A DNA stretch of 64,000 bases from Hypomesus transpacificus. Taxonomy: Eukaryota; Chordata; Actinopteri; Osmeriformes; Osmeridae. The DNA lies in assembly GCF_021917145.1 (NCBI RefSeq), contig NC_061077.1:12083121-12147120 (forward strand), in the 5' to 3' direction. Positions 1 through 21,165 of this stretch are shown piece by piece (positions within the stretch are counted from its first letter, which is position 1; each line of letters opens with the position of its first letter). The translations under genes and the position numbers were made by a program. The notes beneath the pieces are model-generated. The model searched no databases. It was not told the origin of the DNA and saw nothing but the letters and a program-made list of their open reading frames with translations.

Positions 1-571
1 AAATGTGTTCAAGTCTACATCCAGCCATATTTGGTTCACGTTATTCTTGATCAACAAGACCAGCAAAGATCTAAGCCTGATAGAGGTGGTGACACTGGTG
101 TTCCTGTGTCTACCATTGTTGCCATTTGCCAAACACCATCAATGCACTGTGGTCAGTCTGGTCTCAAGGTCATGGGAGAGGAGGAGAAGGAAGAGAGAAT
201 GTGCATGTTTATCATGACCACATGGTTATCAGGTGTGTGATTACAGTGGCTACTAGCTGAAGGTATCAGGTGTGTGATACTAAAGCCAATTCAAAGATCT
301 GACTAGGTCCATCTCGGTCTTTAAACTGGCTCCATTCTTTGAAAAGTTCTCAGTTGTCAAGACAATGTGTACAGTGCTAACGTGTCGCAGGGCAGAAACA
401 TTGACGTGCTCACAATCCACCCATAGCATTGCGATGCATGATCTTTTATACATAGTTCTACTGTGTATTTGCTTTATTTGAACTAGTCCTGCCCCTCGTC
501 CCCAGAAACACATGAAGAGAGAGGAGGAGCTCGCCTGTGGAGGGAGGACAAAAGAGGAGAACAGATTGCAG

Positions 572-603
<32 letters not shown>

Positions 604-1220
604 GCACACACAAACATGCGTCAACATACACGCATACACACACTAAACACACACAAAAAACATATTTTGTGGCTACTCAGCTTATAATTTGATTCCTCAA
701 AGTGCTATATAAGCCATCACATGTCATTTATAAAATAGAGGGATTTGGGTGGCACTCTTGTGGATGTTGGTTGCATGAACTGGAGTATTGTTGTTGGTAA
801 TGCATTTCAGCCTGTCAAATATTATCTTTTATTTTGGGCATAATGACGTTTTTTTTCCAATGTTGTGAAAGTACATTTGATGTATCCCTGTTTACAGTGT
901 TTCTATGGTAACTAGTGTGTGCGTGTGTGTGTGTGTGTACATGGAACAAATGTACTCTGCGATGAAATGCGTTCCAAGGCTAAAGTACAACCAATCATAT
1001 TCGGTCTATGTTAAGGCCAGGGAAGTCAGGCGGGGATGGCAGAAAGCTGCCCGGCCACTTATATATTGTAGAACAGATAGAGGGAGGGAGAGAGTGGGAG
1101 GGAGGGAGGGGGGAGGGGGACCAGATGGACTTGGCCCCAGCGCTCTGAGAACAGCAGATGCCACAGAAATGCCCTCAGTCCCTGAGTGCCAGGGCACTGA
1201 AGAGGCCAACTCTGCCCCGT

Positions 1221-1254
<34 letters not shown>

Positions 1255-4200
1255 GACCCTCTCACTCATCAATTATCATGGGATGAGCCCACCTGATCCC
1301 TTATGAACTTCATATCATTACTGCCAAAGAACATCAATGGAGGACCGTGCCCGTATTCACCTGGGCTGGGTAGTTGTGTCGTACACTGGTTGGGGTCAGT
1401 GGACGTGGCAGAGGGTCACAGCTGAGCATGCGGCCGCCATGACAAGTGAACTGGGAAAAACACTGGATGAATACGAGGGGTGGTGTTCATACTTATTATT
1501 ATTCAGACAAACCTCTTTGGAATGCAAATGAGAGGCTGCGTGGTCGGTGAAGCTAAACATTTGATGTTTAGCACATTGTTACCATGCTAGACACCAATTA
1601 CTTGGTGGAGAGACGTACTGGATCACAGACCAGTATGTGGGGGACCTTGAAACAAATTATGTCCACATCCCTGTATATTAATAGTTTGTTTATTTCACGT
1701 ATTTTCTCTTCTCAAAACATAAACAGGTAAATGGTGTAACATCTCACAGTTAGTATCCGGATGAGGATATCAAGTTTCAAGTTTCTGTGTGGGTACATTG
1801 GAATTCATGGTCATGCTCGTCTCGATAACGTCCAACGTCCGAGTCCTGTCGTGGTTTAAAATGTTCATTTCCACCAAACAAAATCCTAAAAACCGCCAGT
1901 GTGAAACATGGCGTGCGTTCTGTGTCCAACAGAGTGGTCTGAGAGTGAAACGGTTAAAAGGTGTCCATATCTGTGCCAGACAGACAGATGCAGATGCCAC
2001 TGTTGCCAAAGCTGCCCTGAGCCCCATAGAAACACATGAGTCATCCTCTGGAGCAGATGCTGTGCTGCCTGTCCTGACTTTAGGCTGTGAAACCTCGAAG
2101 ACGTCGTGTGGGGAGCAGAGCTGAGTCTTCAGTCCTCTCCTCCTCTCCTTGATTTTGTCTGCTTGTCGTTCGGTAGTGATCAATGAGGGAGCCTTTGATA
2201 GCCAAAGTGAAATTAGAAGATGCAATGACAGGGAATGTATGAAATGAGTTGTCGTTCATGATGACTCACGTTGCTCTGGAGAGGTTGCATGACTCAGATC
2301 TTCCATGGAGGGTTCACTGATTTGCTGTGAATATTCTGTTGTTGTAAGATGACAATACCGACATAACTGTGACATTCAGAGGCTCATGACTGACAAAGCA
2401 TGTTGCATTGGTGTTTTCTGATGTCAATGCAGCACATCCATTGCTAGGGCTATATTCATAACTCCTTCTAAAGGGCTTAGATGCTCAACGTGGCAGCCAG
2501 TTGTAGATTTTGGGGTCACTAGGGCAACCATGAATGAGTAAAGAACAGATATTCAGACTATTGTAAAACAGCATGTGTTTTAAATAGGACTAGAAACATT
2601 CATGGCACTTCTTTACCAGAGGAGAACATTGCCCTCTATGGGTGAAGAGGGGAAATTACAATGACAAACCAAATCATGCCATGTTTACTTGACAAATGTG
2701 TTTAATAGAGTATTGATTGGCAGCTACTTCTTTGTAGAATGTATTTTTGTGATGAATTCATCTTCAAAGTGCTTCAGGGTCAGACAATTATTTTAGACAA
2801 ATCTCCTGAACTCTGTAAAGATAAGCAGGACAACTAAAATGAAGATTGCTCAGTGTGCAGGTTAGACCACTGCTCAATATCTTAGTGGATTACCGTGAAC
2901 AACTGGATTAATTTTAAGCATTACATTACAAACTATGAGCAAAAACTAAACCTACAATCCATAATTGGTACCAAAATCTGAACTGGGTTGTAAGATTAGG
3001 TTGTAACTCTCTATCATCTGTTTTGGAGGGGCTCTCTAAATCATTTTTGTTGGAGATTGGAGGCAAAAACGAATAAAAAACAATTGGCCAGTATTTTGTC
3101 AGGAATATTCTGGAAGGCTGGGCTGCACATAGCCCAGCCCTCATCTCTATGCACAGAAACAGATTCAAATTCTGGAGTGTGTATAAAAAAAAGTAAATGT
3201 AATTTCCTCTTCCAGAAGTCTGAACCAACACCGCAAACAAGGAACAGAACATAACCTTTTATTCAAGTATTAAAATGTAAAGCACATTATTCTGAATATC
3301 AACAGACTCATAAAATACCAATCAACGCAATTAGAAAAGCAAAACTTGAACTTTTCAATTTGCAATGTGCAATCCCTTCATTCTGGCCCCATCTAACATG
3401 TACTGCATAGATTTTTTGACAATCTTTTCCCAAAGATATTGTCCTAATAGTTGGTCCCCTTAACAGCAAAGTATTTCTATAGATGTTAACAGAAAAAAGT
3501 ATAATTAATACAATACTTGGGCCTAATGCATATCTTCTGATGTAGTGGTTGAAAATTATCAAGCATATGCATATGAAAAATCTACCCTTTGAAATGATGT
3601 GCACAGCATGAATTTTGAGAGGCTTTGCTTTTGAACCACCAGAACAACAAAAACAAATGTTGTTTGTACACTGTATTCTCATACATTGTAGTATTTATAT
3701 CACTCAAAGCAAAAGAGCATACAAAAATAATGCAACCCCCAAAAAACACTTAACTGCCTATTCGAGCTGCTTAGTTCTAAACATGGACATGCTCAATGTT
3801 GTTGAAAAGAAGGAAGGCACAAGAAAAAGACAAATTGATTTCAAACAAGACCATGTCCCTATGAGGGACAGGAATCAGAACATGGTTATCATTCCTTAGA
3901 TACAAGACCATGTCCCTATGAGGGACAGGAATCAGAACATGGTTATCATTCCTTAGATACAACTTGAACTTAAATGACGTATTTAGACCTCCAAAGAGCA
4001 CACATATCTTTTGAATTCCTAATGTAACAAGCCTCAGAGTGTAACAGGGACAAGGGCCATAGATTGATAGCTGTTGTGCCTTTGATTTGGTATGAGTGGC
4101 TATGTGCCTTTGTAGTCTGACATCATCATATAAATCTGCTAAGTAGAACAGAGTACATTGTTGCCCGACTGAAGTGGCATCTTGGGGGGGGGGGATCGTA

Positions 4201-5150
4201 AGGTGAATGCCAAAGAACTTGGCTGAGGACATTCCTGTGACATCAGCTCCAGCGCTGCAGCAGAGACGTGGATAAACATTCCTCCTGTTTCGGGTGAAAG
4301 GGGGGGCGGAAGATGAGGAAGACGAAGAGGGAGGGATGGAGAAGAGCTCCGAGCAACTGACATCAACTTGTAGCTACCGAGCTAACGCAAAAGCTCTTGG
4401 CAGCAAACACCTGCATTTGCAAGGAGCACTCTTCCGTTTCGGGGAAGAAGGACAAATCGACCAGCCTCCTTGACTGAACAACTTGACAAAGTGCTTGTGA
4501 GTGCTTTCGATTGCAATACCTGTACAGAATGAGTTCTTTAGAAGATTCTAGTGAAGCAGTGCTATTCTGCCACCTATCTTTACCACAGCCCAGAAAACAT
4601 ATCAATAACATAATTAAATAGAAAAAATACTTATTCTAGAAACATTACTGGAGCGGGAAGAAAAAAAACTATATGTGCTTGCAACATGGGAATGAGGAGT
4701 TTCCTTTGTAAGGAATTCAACAGTACCAAACAAATGATTGTGTCAACTTAAGCAAACAAACGTGTTAATTCAAAACAATATTTAAGTACCTACAACTTAA
4801 GTACACAACGATCCCGTTTGAAAGAGTGCATTTTTAAACTGTACTATTGCCAATAAACGTTCAGGGTTGTTTAACACGAGAATGCCCTGCACTCGTATTA
4901 GTCTTTTTCTCTCACACAAAGCGCTGGGTTTAGCAGAACTCAAAGAAATGCCAATGAACACAGGAACAATCAGTCAAGGTGACCCAGACTCCACGGCAGG
5001 ACATCCTTGAGGCAGCTGAGAGAACTCCTCAGCTGGCCCCCTGGGTCTGGTGGGCCATCACACTGGTTGGAACCTGCAGCTTAGTCGTGACCAGCAGCAG
5101 GAAAAGGCAGAGGTTCCTAGAATGTCCCATAATGCCACGTTTCCTTGCTG
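1..5150. other. region without a recognised gene
   Basis: No exon chain or protein family is recognisable on either strand. It holds CA/GT microsatellites (about 575-610, 915-940, 1222-1253), a 57-bp tandem duplication (3846-3959) and AT-rich unique sequence. The part next to dtx3 may be its 3' UTR: a minus-strand AATAAA lies at 3258-3263, about 1.9 kb beyond the dtx3 stop. That is an inference. Confidence 0.5.
3846..3959. repeat. 57-bp tandem duplication, two copies
   Basis: Two adjacent copies of a 57-bp unit, 3846-3902 and 3903-3959, appear identical. Each contains a short palindrome (GTCCCT...AGGGAC). It lies in possible dtx3 3' UTR. Confidence 0.85.
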
Positions 5151-7558
<2,408 letters not shown>

Positions 7559-7571
<13 letters not shown>

Positions 7572-8250
7572 AAATTCCCTTAATCGATCAATTATCGTCC
7601 TGTTGAAGAGAAAAAATAATTTAAAAAAAAGGAAGTATGATCCTAGGACAGTTCCGCAGATAGGATTCTCATAAGGCTACCAGCCAGCATATCAGATTAT
7701 TATAGCTCCATAGAAGTGCGGAATTTCCATTTTCGAATAACGGTATGCGGAGTGGAATGGGTCTCACCTATTGCCGTTGCTCGCTGGGTGAGGTTATGTA
7801 GAAAGCTAGCCAGCTAGATTAGAGGATGAAACACAACGACGAGTATCTTCCATCGAATTATATCTTACTCACAGGCAGGCAGTAGTGCATGTATTAATGA
7901 GAAGGCGGATGTAATCAAGATTTATATGATATATATTTGTTGCAGACCTCCATTTCGATTTTGTTTTCATTTTAGCAGTGCCGAATCCATTGAATCCTTG
8001 CTGCTGCGCCTAGCCTACTTTTCACTTGCTCGCGAGTAGTGACGAGTTTTCCCACGTACTTCGACACACAGAAAACACACCCGTCCCGTACACTCTTATC
8101 TTCCTCGTGCAACAGTAGCTAAATGTGTATTATTAATGGCTGTTGTATAGCCTACTTAGCTAAGAGACTAATGCTGTACTTGCCTGCACTTTAATGTCAC
8201 GTCTCCCTGCCTCTTCCTTTGAGTCCATGTCCAACAGCTGATAACTGAGA
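7559..8250 (-). promoter_or_regulatory. dtx3: dtx3 5' exons and promoter region
   Basis: The first coding exon is 7599-7559, with 28 nt of leader. Possible upstream non-coding exons end at strong minus-strand donors at 7768 (TAG|GTGAGA) and 7873 (CCT|GTGAGT). The transcription start is not determined. About 0.5-1 kb separates this region from the naca start on the other strand, so the two genes are divergent and could share control elements. Confidence 0.5.
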
Positions 8251-8702
8251 CAAATGTAAGCAGGAAGTTCGTCACTAGAACTGAACTGTGGGTCTGAATC
8301 ACATTGTTGAATAATGAAAAAATGAACAAATAAAAATCACATTGTTGAGCAATTTAAAAACTCAAGCACCCACGAATGTTTTTGCTCTTGAAATGTTAGT
8401 GTTAGTAGATTGTTAGTCTGACTGACAGGCAGGACAACCCCATAAATGCTTGCAAATCAGGTACGTTTTTTGATTCAGCATATTACAATTTACAATGTGT
8501 GCTGTGTTATATATTGGCGTACGACATCAATCCTTCACTGTATGGTATTTTCCGTCAAATGCCTTCACGTTCTGCCGCTCATATCATAGTCACTGGATAA
8601 AATTAACATTTTGGTGATTGAAAACATCAAGGCATGCAGTCTTTCTTAAACTAAAGCTAGCAGCATGTGAACGTAGGCAACTTCGGCTCCGACAGAGAAC
8701 AA

Positions 8703-8738
8703 ATATATAAAGGTTCTCATATGAGAACCCTTATATAT
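8703..8738. promoter_or_regulatory. naca: 36-bp palindrome with TATA at naca promoter
   Basis: Near-perfect inverted repeat centred on CATATG at 8720/8721. All 18 arm positions pair except 8711/8730. Both outer arms are TATATA-like. The right arm's TATATATA (8732-8740) is about 28 nt upstream of a C-plus-pyrimidine tract (CCTTTCC, 8763-8769) typical of TOP-mRNA starts, as known for translation-factor genes. An untranslated exon 1 would end at 8810 before GTAAGT. TATA and TSS assignments are inferred from position. Confidence 0.6.
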
Positions 8739-9895
8739 ATTTTTCTCATATACGTTGATGGTCCTTTCCGAGATCCCGTGTCCACTGAGTTTGTTTACAA
8801 CTACAACACGGTAAGTTAAGGGTTAATTAATTAATAACCCGGAAGCCTGTCGTTTAAGGCATTCTGGTAACTGTAGTTAATTGCCAACCATCTTGGATCT
8901 GAATCCCTTCACAGTAAGTTTTTCCAGTGCCAATCTAACGGCATCTAACACCAAATAGGTAGTTGTATTTCTTTGTTATTACATACGTGTCTCTTTACTT
9001 TTATATCACAAAGATGGATTGAACATTTTTGGATTTAATGCATTACACACTTGATGGCCAAGTAGCCTAACGTAGCTAGCTAGCCTAACACGGTTCAATA
9101 CAAGCTGTAGTGCTGCACCACCACTGGTGCAAGCTACGTTCCAATAGCAATAATAATGGCAATGCTTCGAAAGCTAGGTAGCTTGCTAGCACGTTTATCG
9201 TTAGCTTGTCGGCTCAGTATGTTGCAATACCATATTTGCTAACCTTTGAAAAAGAGGCATACCTAGCCTATCTAGCTACCCCCACCTTCCTCAAAGTTTA
9301 TAATTTCCCGCTTGCTAGCACGAGTATAAACAACCCATGAGTAGCTAGCTAGCTATAGTAGTATGCAGTCCAGAAGGTAGACAAGTGTACTTTCAAGTTG
9401 AGGTAGGTGAGGATGTCACAACTAAGAAGTTAAGTTCCGGTCCTTATGCCAGCATGGGTAAATATAGTCAGGCCTACATGTTATGTAATGTAAATATGTC
9501 ATTTAGTACATCTGGCATTAGCCACAGGTCTAAGTGTGTAGCTAGCATGTAAAGAGCAATAAGCTAGAAAGTTAGTGCCAGTGGACTTTCTTTGTTCAGC
9601 ATACTATTAAATTAAAAAAGACTATTTAGCTTGACTCTACTTTCTGTTGTGCTTCACAACATCATCATACTGAACCTGGTTCAGTGCCTCTACAAATCAA
9701 TAAGGACACTAGACTCAGACTTTCTACCAAGAGCCCAAACATGATAGCTCTGTGCACTTAATCACTAGATCAGAGCTTTACAGCCTGTTATTCAAAAGAA
9801 GTTCCCAAACTGCTATAGCCATGTGTCTCCCTCCTACAGTTGGTTTAGAAATCGAAAACCATTGCGTTACTGAAGCTTTTCGTTTGTCCACAGCC

Positions 9896-15313
<5,418 letters not shown>

Positions 15314-15526
15314 ACACCAAAGAGCTTGGAGGAAGCATCAGAACGAACGAACGAACAACATTATTAGCCTAAATTATTTGAAGGAAATAAAGTGGTGCAT
15401 TACAGAAATGGTTTCTATTTACTGTGTATATTTAGGATTAACGCTAAAGGTAATAAATGTGTTTTCCTTGTTTATCTGTAACTCTTTTGTAAGGTTGTGC
15501 AAAAATGTACTGTGTGCTGCACACCT

Positions 15527-16050
15527 GTCTATACAGTCTAATCCATAGAAAACACCCGTCTATACAGTCTAATCCATAGAAAACACCCGTCTATACAGTC
15601 TAATCCATAGAAAACACCTGTCTAAACAATCTAATCAATAGAAAACACCTGTCTATTTCAGTCTAATCCATAGAAAACACCTGTCTATACAGTCTAATCC
15701 ATAGAAATCTCCCGTCTATACAGTCTAATCCATAGAAAACACCCGTCTATACAGTCTAATCCATAGAAAACACCTGTCTAAACAATCTAATCAATAGAAA
15801 ACACCTGTCTATTTCAGTCTAATCCATAGAAAACACCTGTCTATACAGTCTAATCCATAGAAATCTCCCGTCTATACAGTCTAATCCATAGAAATCTCCC
15901 GTCTATACAGTCTAATCCATAGAAATCTCCCGTCTATACAGTCTAATCCATAGAAAACACCCGTCTATACAGTCTAATCCATAGAAAACACCCGTCTATA
16001 CAGTCTAATCCATAGAAAACACCCGTCTACACAGTCTAATCCATAGAAAA
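15527..16050. repeat. 31-bp minisatellite downstream of naca, copy 1
   Basis: About 17 units of a roughly 31-bp repeat containing CCGTCTATACAGTCTAATCC. Variant units (CTGTCTAAACAATCTAATCA; ATCTCCCG) recur in the same order 156 bp apart (15618 and 15774), which makes a five-unit higher-order repeat. Confidence 0.92.
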
Positions 16051-16272
16051 AGGACCTGTTGGGACCACTGCTGGCACAATTGTCAAACATATCTGGCATT
16101 AGAATGTAGAGAATTGAGTGCTACACAACTTGTTTGCAAGTTGGAAAAAGCGGGAACAAAAATTGAGGTTACAATCGTCATATAATGTTTATTTATTTAA
16201 TCGAAATAGTAACTGATACCCACAAATCGATTGCCTACGAAAGTACGTGTTTCATAAAAAGGGTTCCATGCA

Positions 16273-16292
16273 TTCAATTCCCAGCAGCACCT
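16273..16292 (+). pseudogene. tRNA-Thr 3' fragment, copy 1
   Basis: TTCAATTCCCAGCAGCACCT matches the T-loop and 3' acceptor strand of the nearby tRNA-Thr-like sequence, without any 5' part. It is a relic of another copy. Confidence 0.6.
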
Positions 16293-16451
16293 AACTTTAT
16301 ATAAAAAAAATGTGTCCGGAACTTGTAAATGTTAACGTAAACTGTCAGTAAGGCTGAGAACTGAGGGCACGTTGGTCGTGTTTCCATGATGCTGTCCGAT
16401 CCATCACTCTGAGAGGCTTCAAGTAGTTGCATCCAATGTTCCAGATTCAGA

Positions 16452-16526
16452 GGTGCTGTGGCTTAGCCGCTTGAAAGCGCCTGTCTTGTAAACAGGAGAT
16501 CCTGGGTTCAGCTCCCAGCAGCACCT
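16452..16526 (+). tRNA. tRNA-Thr(UGU)-like, copy 1, possibly inactive
   Basis: Seventy-five bases fold into a full cloverleaf. Acceptor GGTGCTG/CAGCACC, D stem GCTT/AAGC, anticodon stem CCTGT/ACAGG with loop CTTGTAA (anticodon TGT) and T stem CTGGG/CCCAG all pair perfectly. Two normally invariant bases differ: the D-loop GG is GC (G19) and the T-loop is TTCAGCT (A58 is G). Both lie in the internal A and B boxes, so transcription may be weak. It is plus strand, between naca and adgrg7. Confidence 0.7.
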
Positions 16527-17696
16527 CTGTGTTTAATGCATACTGCAGAGGTTTCATATTGGCCAAACAACCTAAACTGAGTCCCCTGTGTTTGAAGGAA
16601 GATGGGAAACTGAAAAAGCCTATTGCAGTGCTTGCACTGTGTGCTCATTTCCGTCTTTGGATAAACTCTGTTAATCCAACATAATGGATGTTCTCATGTC
16701 GTTGTTATATGTTAATGTGTCAAATGTTGCATGTATAGCCTACAATGTCACCACTCCCTTAGTTATGAATATTCTATTCTTGCAACCGTTACCCACTAGA
16801 TGGCGCTATTACTTAAAGTAACGTGTGATCGAGCTTGACCACAAGTAATTTTACCGACACTGATAAGGCTGTAATACAATAACTAGTTCCTGGTTTAAGT
16901 TAAACATGAACTGGCAGTTCATGTTTTGGAGTTTTAGTTTTACCTCAAGAGTAGGTGTGCTACTTTAAACTTCAGGACTACTTCACCTCAGGACTGAAGG
17001 CCGATCGGAAGGTTGTTTTGAGATGAGGGACATGCGGTTTTCATTCATTTTCATCATAGGTAAGACTAACATGTTATAGCCTACTTCACACAGATTGAAC
17101 TAAAGTGCATGGCACTACCTTTGGTTTTGCGAAAGGCATGGGATTAGTAATGACATGAAAGGATTTTAAAATTTCTCAGAAATGCTTGAGAAATAGGCTA
17201 CAAGGTGTTGCGTGAGGGCATGAGAAATGGCTGAAATGCACTCATTTATTGGAGGGGGGGTTCTGGTCCATGAAATTGTTGACATGACAATGTCCATGAT
17301 GACATTGTTGACCACGTTTCTGATGGCTCATGATAATTTATCTTGCCTTCTTTTTACAGTGTTTTTTCAACACAGCGTCCCTGTCAGATTTCTGTCAATT
17401 GTAGGCCCACATAATGAAACCGCTGCGGACATTGTGGCTACTAACAATATGACTACTGATTATGTAACCACACCTGGTTTTCTAAATTCTACTAATCCTG
17501 CAAACACCACTGACAGTGTGACTACTGACTATACAACCACACCTAATCTTGTGATTTATGTACACCTAATTAATCCTACAGCTAAGGATATAACTACTAA
17601 CAAGACTACCAGTACTGATAATGTAACCACACATCATCCTACAAATACTTCACCAGATACAACCACACCGTTTGCTGACTTACCTCGAATTACCAC

Positions 17697-18540
17697 ACCC
17701 TCCATCCTTACCTCCATCCTTACCTCCATCCTTACCTCCATCCTTACCTCCATCCCCACTAGTAGGCCTACTTTCATTCCCAGCTCAGCCCAGATCAATG
17801 CTACATCCACGTCCAACACTGCCCCCACCAACAGCACTCTTTCCCCCACTGTCCTCACCAACAGCACTCATTCCATCAGCACTCTTTCCACCAGCACTCT
17901 TTCCCCCATTGACCCCATCAACAGCACTCTTTCCCCCACTGACCCCACCAACAGCACTCTTTCCCCCACTGACCCCATCAACAGCACTCTTTCCACCAGC
18001 ACTCTTTCCCCCATTGCCCCCACCAACAGCACTTTTTTCACCACTGCCACCACCAACAGCACTCTTTCCCCCACTGACCCCACCAACAGCACTCTTTCCC
18101 CCACTGACCCCACCAACAGCACTCTTTCCCCCACTGACCCCACCAACAGCACTCTTTCCACCATTGACCCCACCAACAGCACTCTTTCCCCCACTGACCC
18201 CACCAACAGCACTCTTTCCCCCACTGACCCCACCAACAGCACTCTTTCCACCATTGACCCCACCAACAGCACTTTTTTCACCACTGCCACCACCAACAGC
18301 ACTCTTTCCCCCATTGACCCCACCAACAGCACTCTTTCCACCATTGCCCCCACCAACAGCACTTTTTTCACCACTGCCACCACCAACAGCACTCTTTCCC
18401 CCACTGACCCCACCAACAGCACTCTTTCCCCCACTGCCCCCACCAACAGCACTCTTTCAAACAGCACTCTTTCCAATAGCACTCTTTCCCCCACTGCCCC
18501 CACCAACAGCACTCTTTCCACCAGCACTCTCTCCACCACT
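17697..18540 (+). repeat. adgrg7: coding minisatellites in the mucin exon, copy 1
   Basis: A 15-bp repeat (17697-17756, TCCATCCTTACC units) is followed by about 25 units of a 30-bp repeat encoding NSTLSPTDPT. Each unit carries an N-glycosylation sequon and several O-glycosylation candidates. The repeat reads open in other frames and on the other strand; those frames are shadows. Confidence 0.93.
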
Positions 18541-19230
18541 GCCATCCACACAACCCAGTCAACCCACCCTCCTCTGAGCTGTGCCAATGGAGGTTTGCTA
18601 CAGAATGGATTCTGTGTCTGTCCCGTTGAATGGACTGGAGGAACCTGCTCAATAGGTGGGTCTAAACGGCCACGACTGTCATGGCATCTTCGCCTGGCTC
18701 TGCTGTTCTAAACATGTTCTTCATTATCTTGTTATCAAAGGTATGTTCTGTTCTGAATTTGATATAAACTGATGTACCACATTTAAATCTCTCAGAAAAT
18801 TTCTGCATGGAAGAAACCATTCAAGGGTTTAATTTCCCAAGAACTACCATCGGTTGGTTCAGTTATTCTAAGCAGAAGTGTGGACCTAATACATCTAGTG
18901 GTAAGATAAAGGATGTGTTTGTTTTCCTGGTACAGCAGTGTCCCATTTTTGTCTACAGCTATTGCGGCCCTGAATGTGTTGACTCTCTTGGCACTGTGGC
19001 AGCTGATGGCTTCGGATGGGATACCATCACTGGAGATATTTTAAATTAACAACAATATTGTCTATATGACATTCTTGATAATAAATTCACTGTTTCCTGT
19101 TTTATCACCAACAGTGAATGTGCCCAGAGCTTCAGCAAGGTGTACTGGTCAATATGGGACTCAAAAGTTTGATACCCCAAATGTCTTACAGTGTGACTTA
19201 ACTTTCAGCAACATTCAAGAAAATGTAAGT

Positions 19231-21165
19231 ACAATAAAAAAATTAATGTATTCATTTAGCAGACGCTTTTATCCAAAGCGACTTCCAAGAGAGAGCTTTT
19301 ACAAAAGTGCATAGGTCACTTATCATAACACTGAGATATCCCCTACATTGCGGGTAGCCAAACATGAAGCATACATTGTGAAAAACCAAAAATAAGTGCC
19401 AAAAGGAAAAACCATAAGAGCATGTAGTTAAACAAGTTACAATTAAACAAGATGAACCTTAAAAAAAAAAGTGCAGGAGTGTACCTTGTAGAAAAGCAAG
19501 CAACAGTAAGCATATTTCACAGCGAGTACAGAGTTTTAAATCAGTTACAGCTAACCAACAAGAGCAACAAGTCTCTAAGTAAGAGTCATTGTGATCCTGG
19601 AGGAAACTAACATCAGGTCCAGCAAATCATTCCTAGGTGCCGTTGTATTCCCGGAACAAGTGTGTCTTGAGCCTTTTCTTGAAGGTGGAGAGACAGTCAG
19701 TGTCTCTGATGGAGGTAGGGAGTTGATTCCACCACTGGGGGGCCAGACAGGAGAAGAGCTTGTGTTGGGACCGGGCGGTCTTGAGCGGAGGGACCACTAG
19801 ACGGTTGTCAGAAGAAGACCCTAGGTGGCGGGTGGGGGTGTAGGGCAGGAGGAGAGACTTGATGTAGTCAGGTGCAGTCCTGTTCACCGCTCGGAAGGTC
19901 AGTACCAGGGTCTTGAATCTGATACGGGCCGTGATGGGTAGCCAGTGGAGAGAGATGAGGAGCGGGGTAACATGGGAGCATCTGGGTAGGTTGAAGACCA
20001 GGCGGGCCGCTGCGTTCTGTGATCCTCTGGAGAGGGCGGGTTGTGCATGCTGGGAGACCGGCGTGCAGTGAGTTGCAGTAGTCCAACTTGGAGAGGACAA
20101 GTGCTTGGACAAGCAGCTTTGTGGAGTGCTCAGACAGGTATCTCCTGATCTTCTGGATGTTGTAGAGGGTGAACCTACACGACCGGGAGACCGCACCAAT
20201 GTGGGCTGTGAGGGATAGCTCGTCATCCATGGTCACCCCAAGGTTCCTGGCAGAGGATGAGGGTGTCACCGTCGCGGATCCCAGGGTGATTGAGAGATCT
20301 TGGGAGATAGAGGGTTTGGCCGGGATGATGAGAAGTTCTGTTTTGGCGAGGTTCAGCTGGAGGTGGTGCTCATCCAGGCGGAAATGTTTGTGAGGCAGGC
20401 CTCAATCCTAGCTGAGATCCCCGGATCAGTCGGGGGGAACGACAGGTACAGCTGCGTGTCGTCAGCATAGCAGTGGTAGGAGAAGCCGTGGGAGGTGATG
20501 ATCGGTCCAAGTGAGGTGGTGTACAGGTGGAAGAGGAGGGGCCGAGGACGAAGCCCTGTGGGACACCAGTGTAGACCTGTTGGGGTCCTGACACTTTGCC
20601 TCCCCAGGAGACCTGGTAGGATCTTCCGGACAGGTAGGATGAGATCCACTGAAGTGCAGTGCCAGTGATGCCCATCTCAGAGAGTCTGGCGAGCAGAATC
20701 TGATGATTAACCGTATCAAATGCTGCAGAAAGGTCCAGCAGAATGATGACGGATGATCTTGATGACCTGGGCGGATCCATTTCTCTGTCAGCGCTAGTGC
20801 GTGAAGAGAAGCCTGGGATGCAAACGCCAGGATAAAGTCTGCTTTATGTAGAGCAGACTGGCAGTTCCAGAGCGCTATAGAAGGAGAGAGGGCAGGTGGA
20901 GAAGATCTGGATAGGTAGCTAAGATTGGAAGTGGACCGTATATACTTTGTGACATATCTACGGCTACGTCTACGAGTGTTGTAATGAACGGGAATGCTGA
21001 AGAAACACATGCTAGCTAAGAATATGTTCTAGATGAATTAGAATACAAATAGAATGATACTTACAATTAGGAGACAGTCATAATCAACACTCAGTAGGAC
21101 ACTATTCGCTCTGATCCGAATACAGATATCTGAGGCTATTTAAGCAGAAACCTACAACAACCCTA
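19231..21165 (-). mobile_element. L2/CR1-like LINE, internally deleted, copy 1
   Basis: Minus-strand non-LTR retrotransposon. Reading from its 5' side, an endonuclease start (LWNCQSALHKADFILAF ... LTEKWIRP, about 20770-20890) is followed directly by reverse transcriptase (LLDLSAAFDTVNHQILL; GVPQG; YADD) and the C-terminal region (LDYCNSLHAGLP; AARLVFNLP; WWNQLPTSIR). Most of the endonuclease is missing and the RT is frameshifted, so the element is dead. The 3' end carries the common fish tail TTTAGCAGACGCTTTTATCC. It interrupts an adgrg7 intron that is only 118 bp at the equivalent place in the second module (40277-40394). Boundaries are approximate. Confidence 0.87.

Noticed and set aside
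15527-16050. Regular 31-bp repeats suggesting a CRISPR array
   Set aside because: Units are contiguous with no unique spacers, and the DNA is vertebrate; it is a minisatellite.
17672-18587. Long open frames on both strands over the adgrg7 mucin repeat
   Set aside because: A 30-bp repeat without stops keeps several frames open; only the frame with signal peptide, EGF module and matching splice phases is real.
18930-19049. Possible exon in the intron before 19115 (ending in a stop at 19049)
   Set aside because: The frame has no donor before the stop, and the exon chain is already continuous without it.
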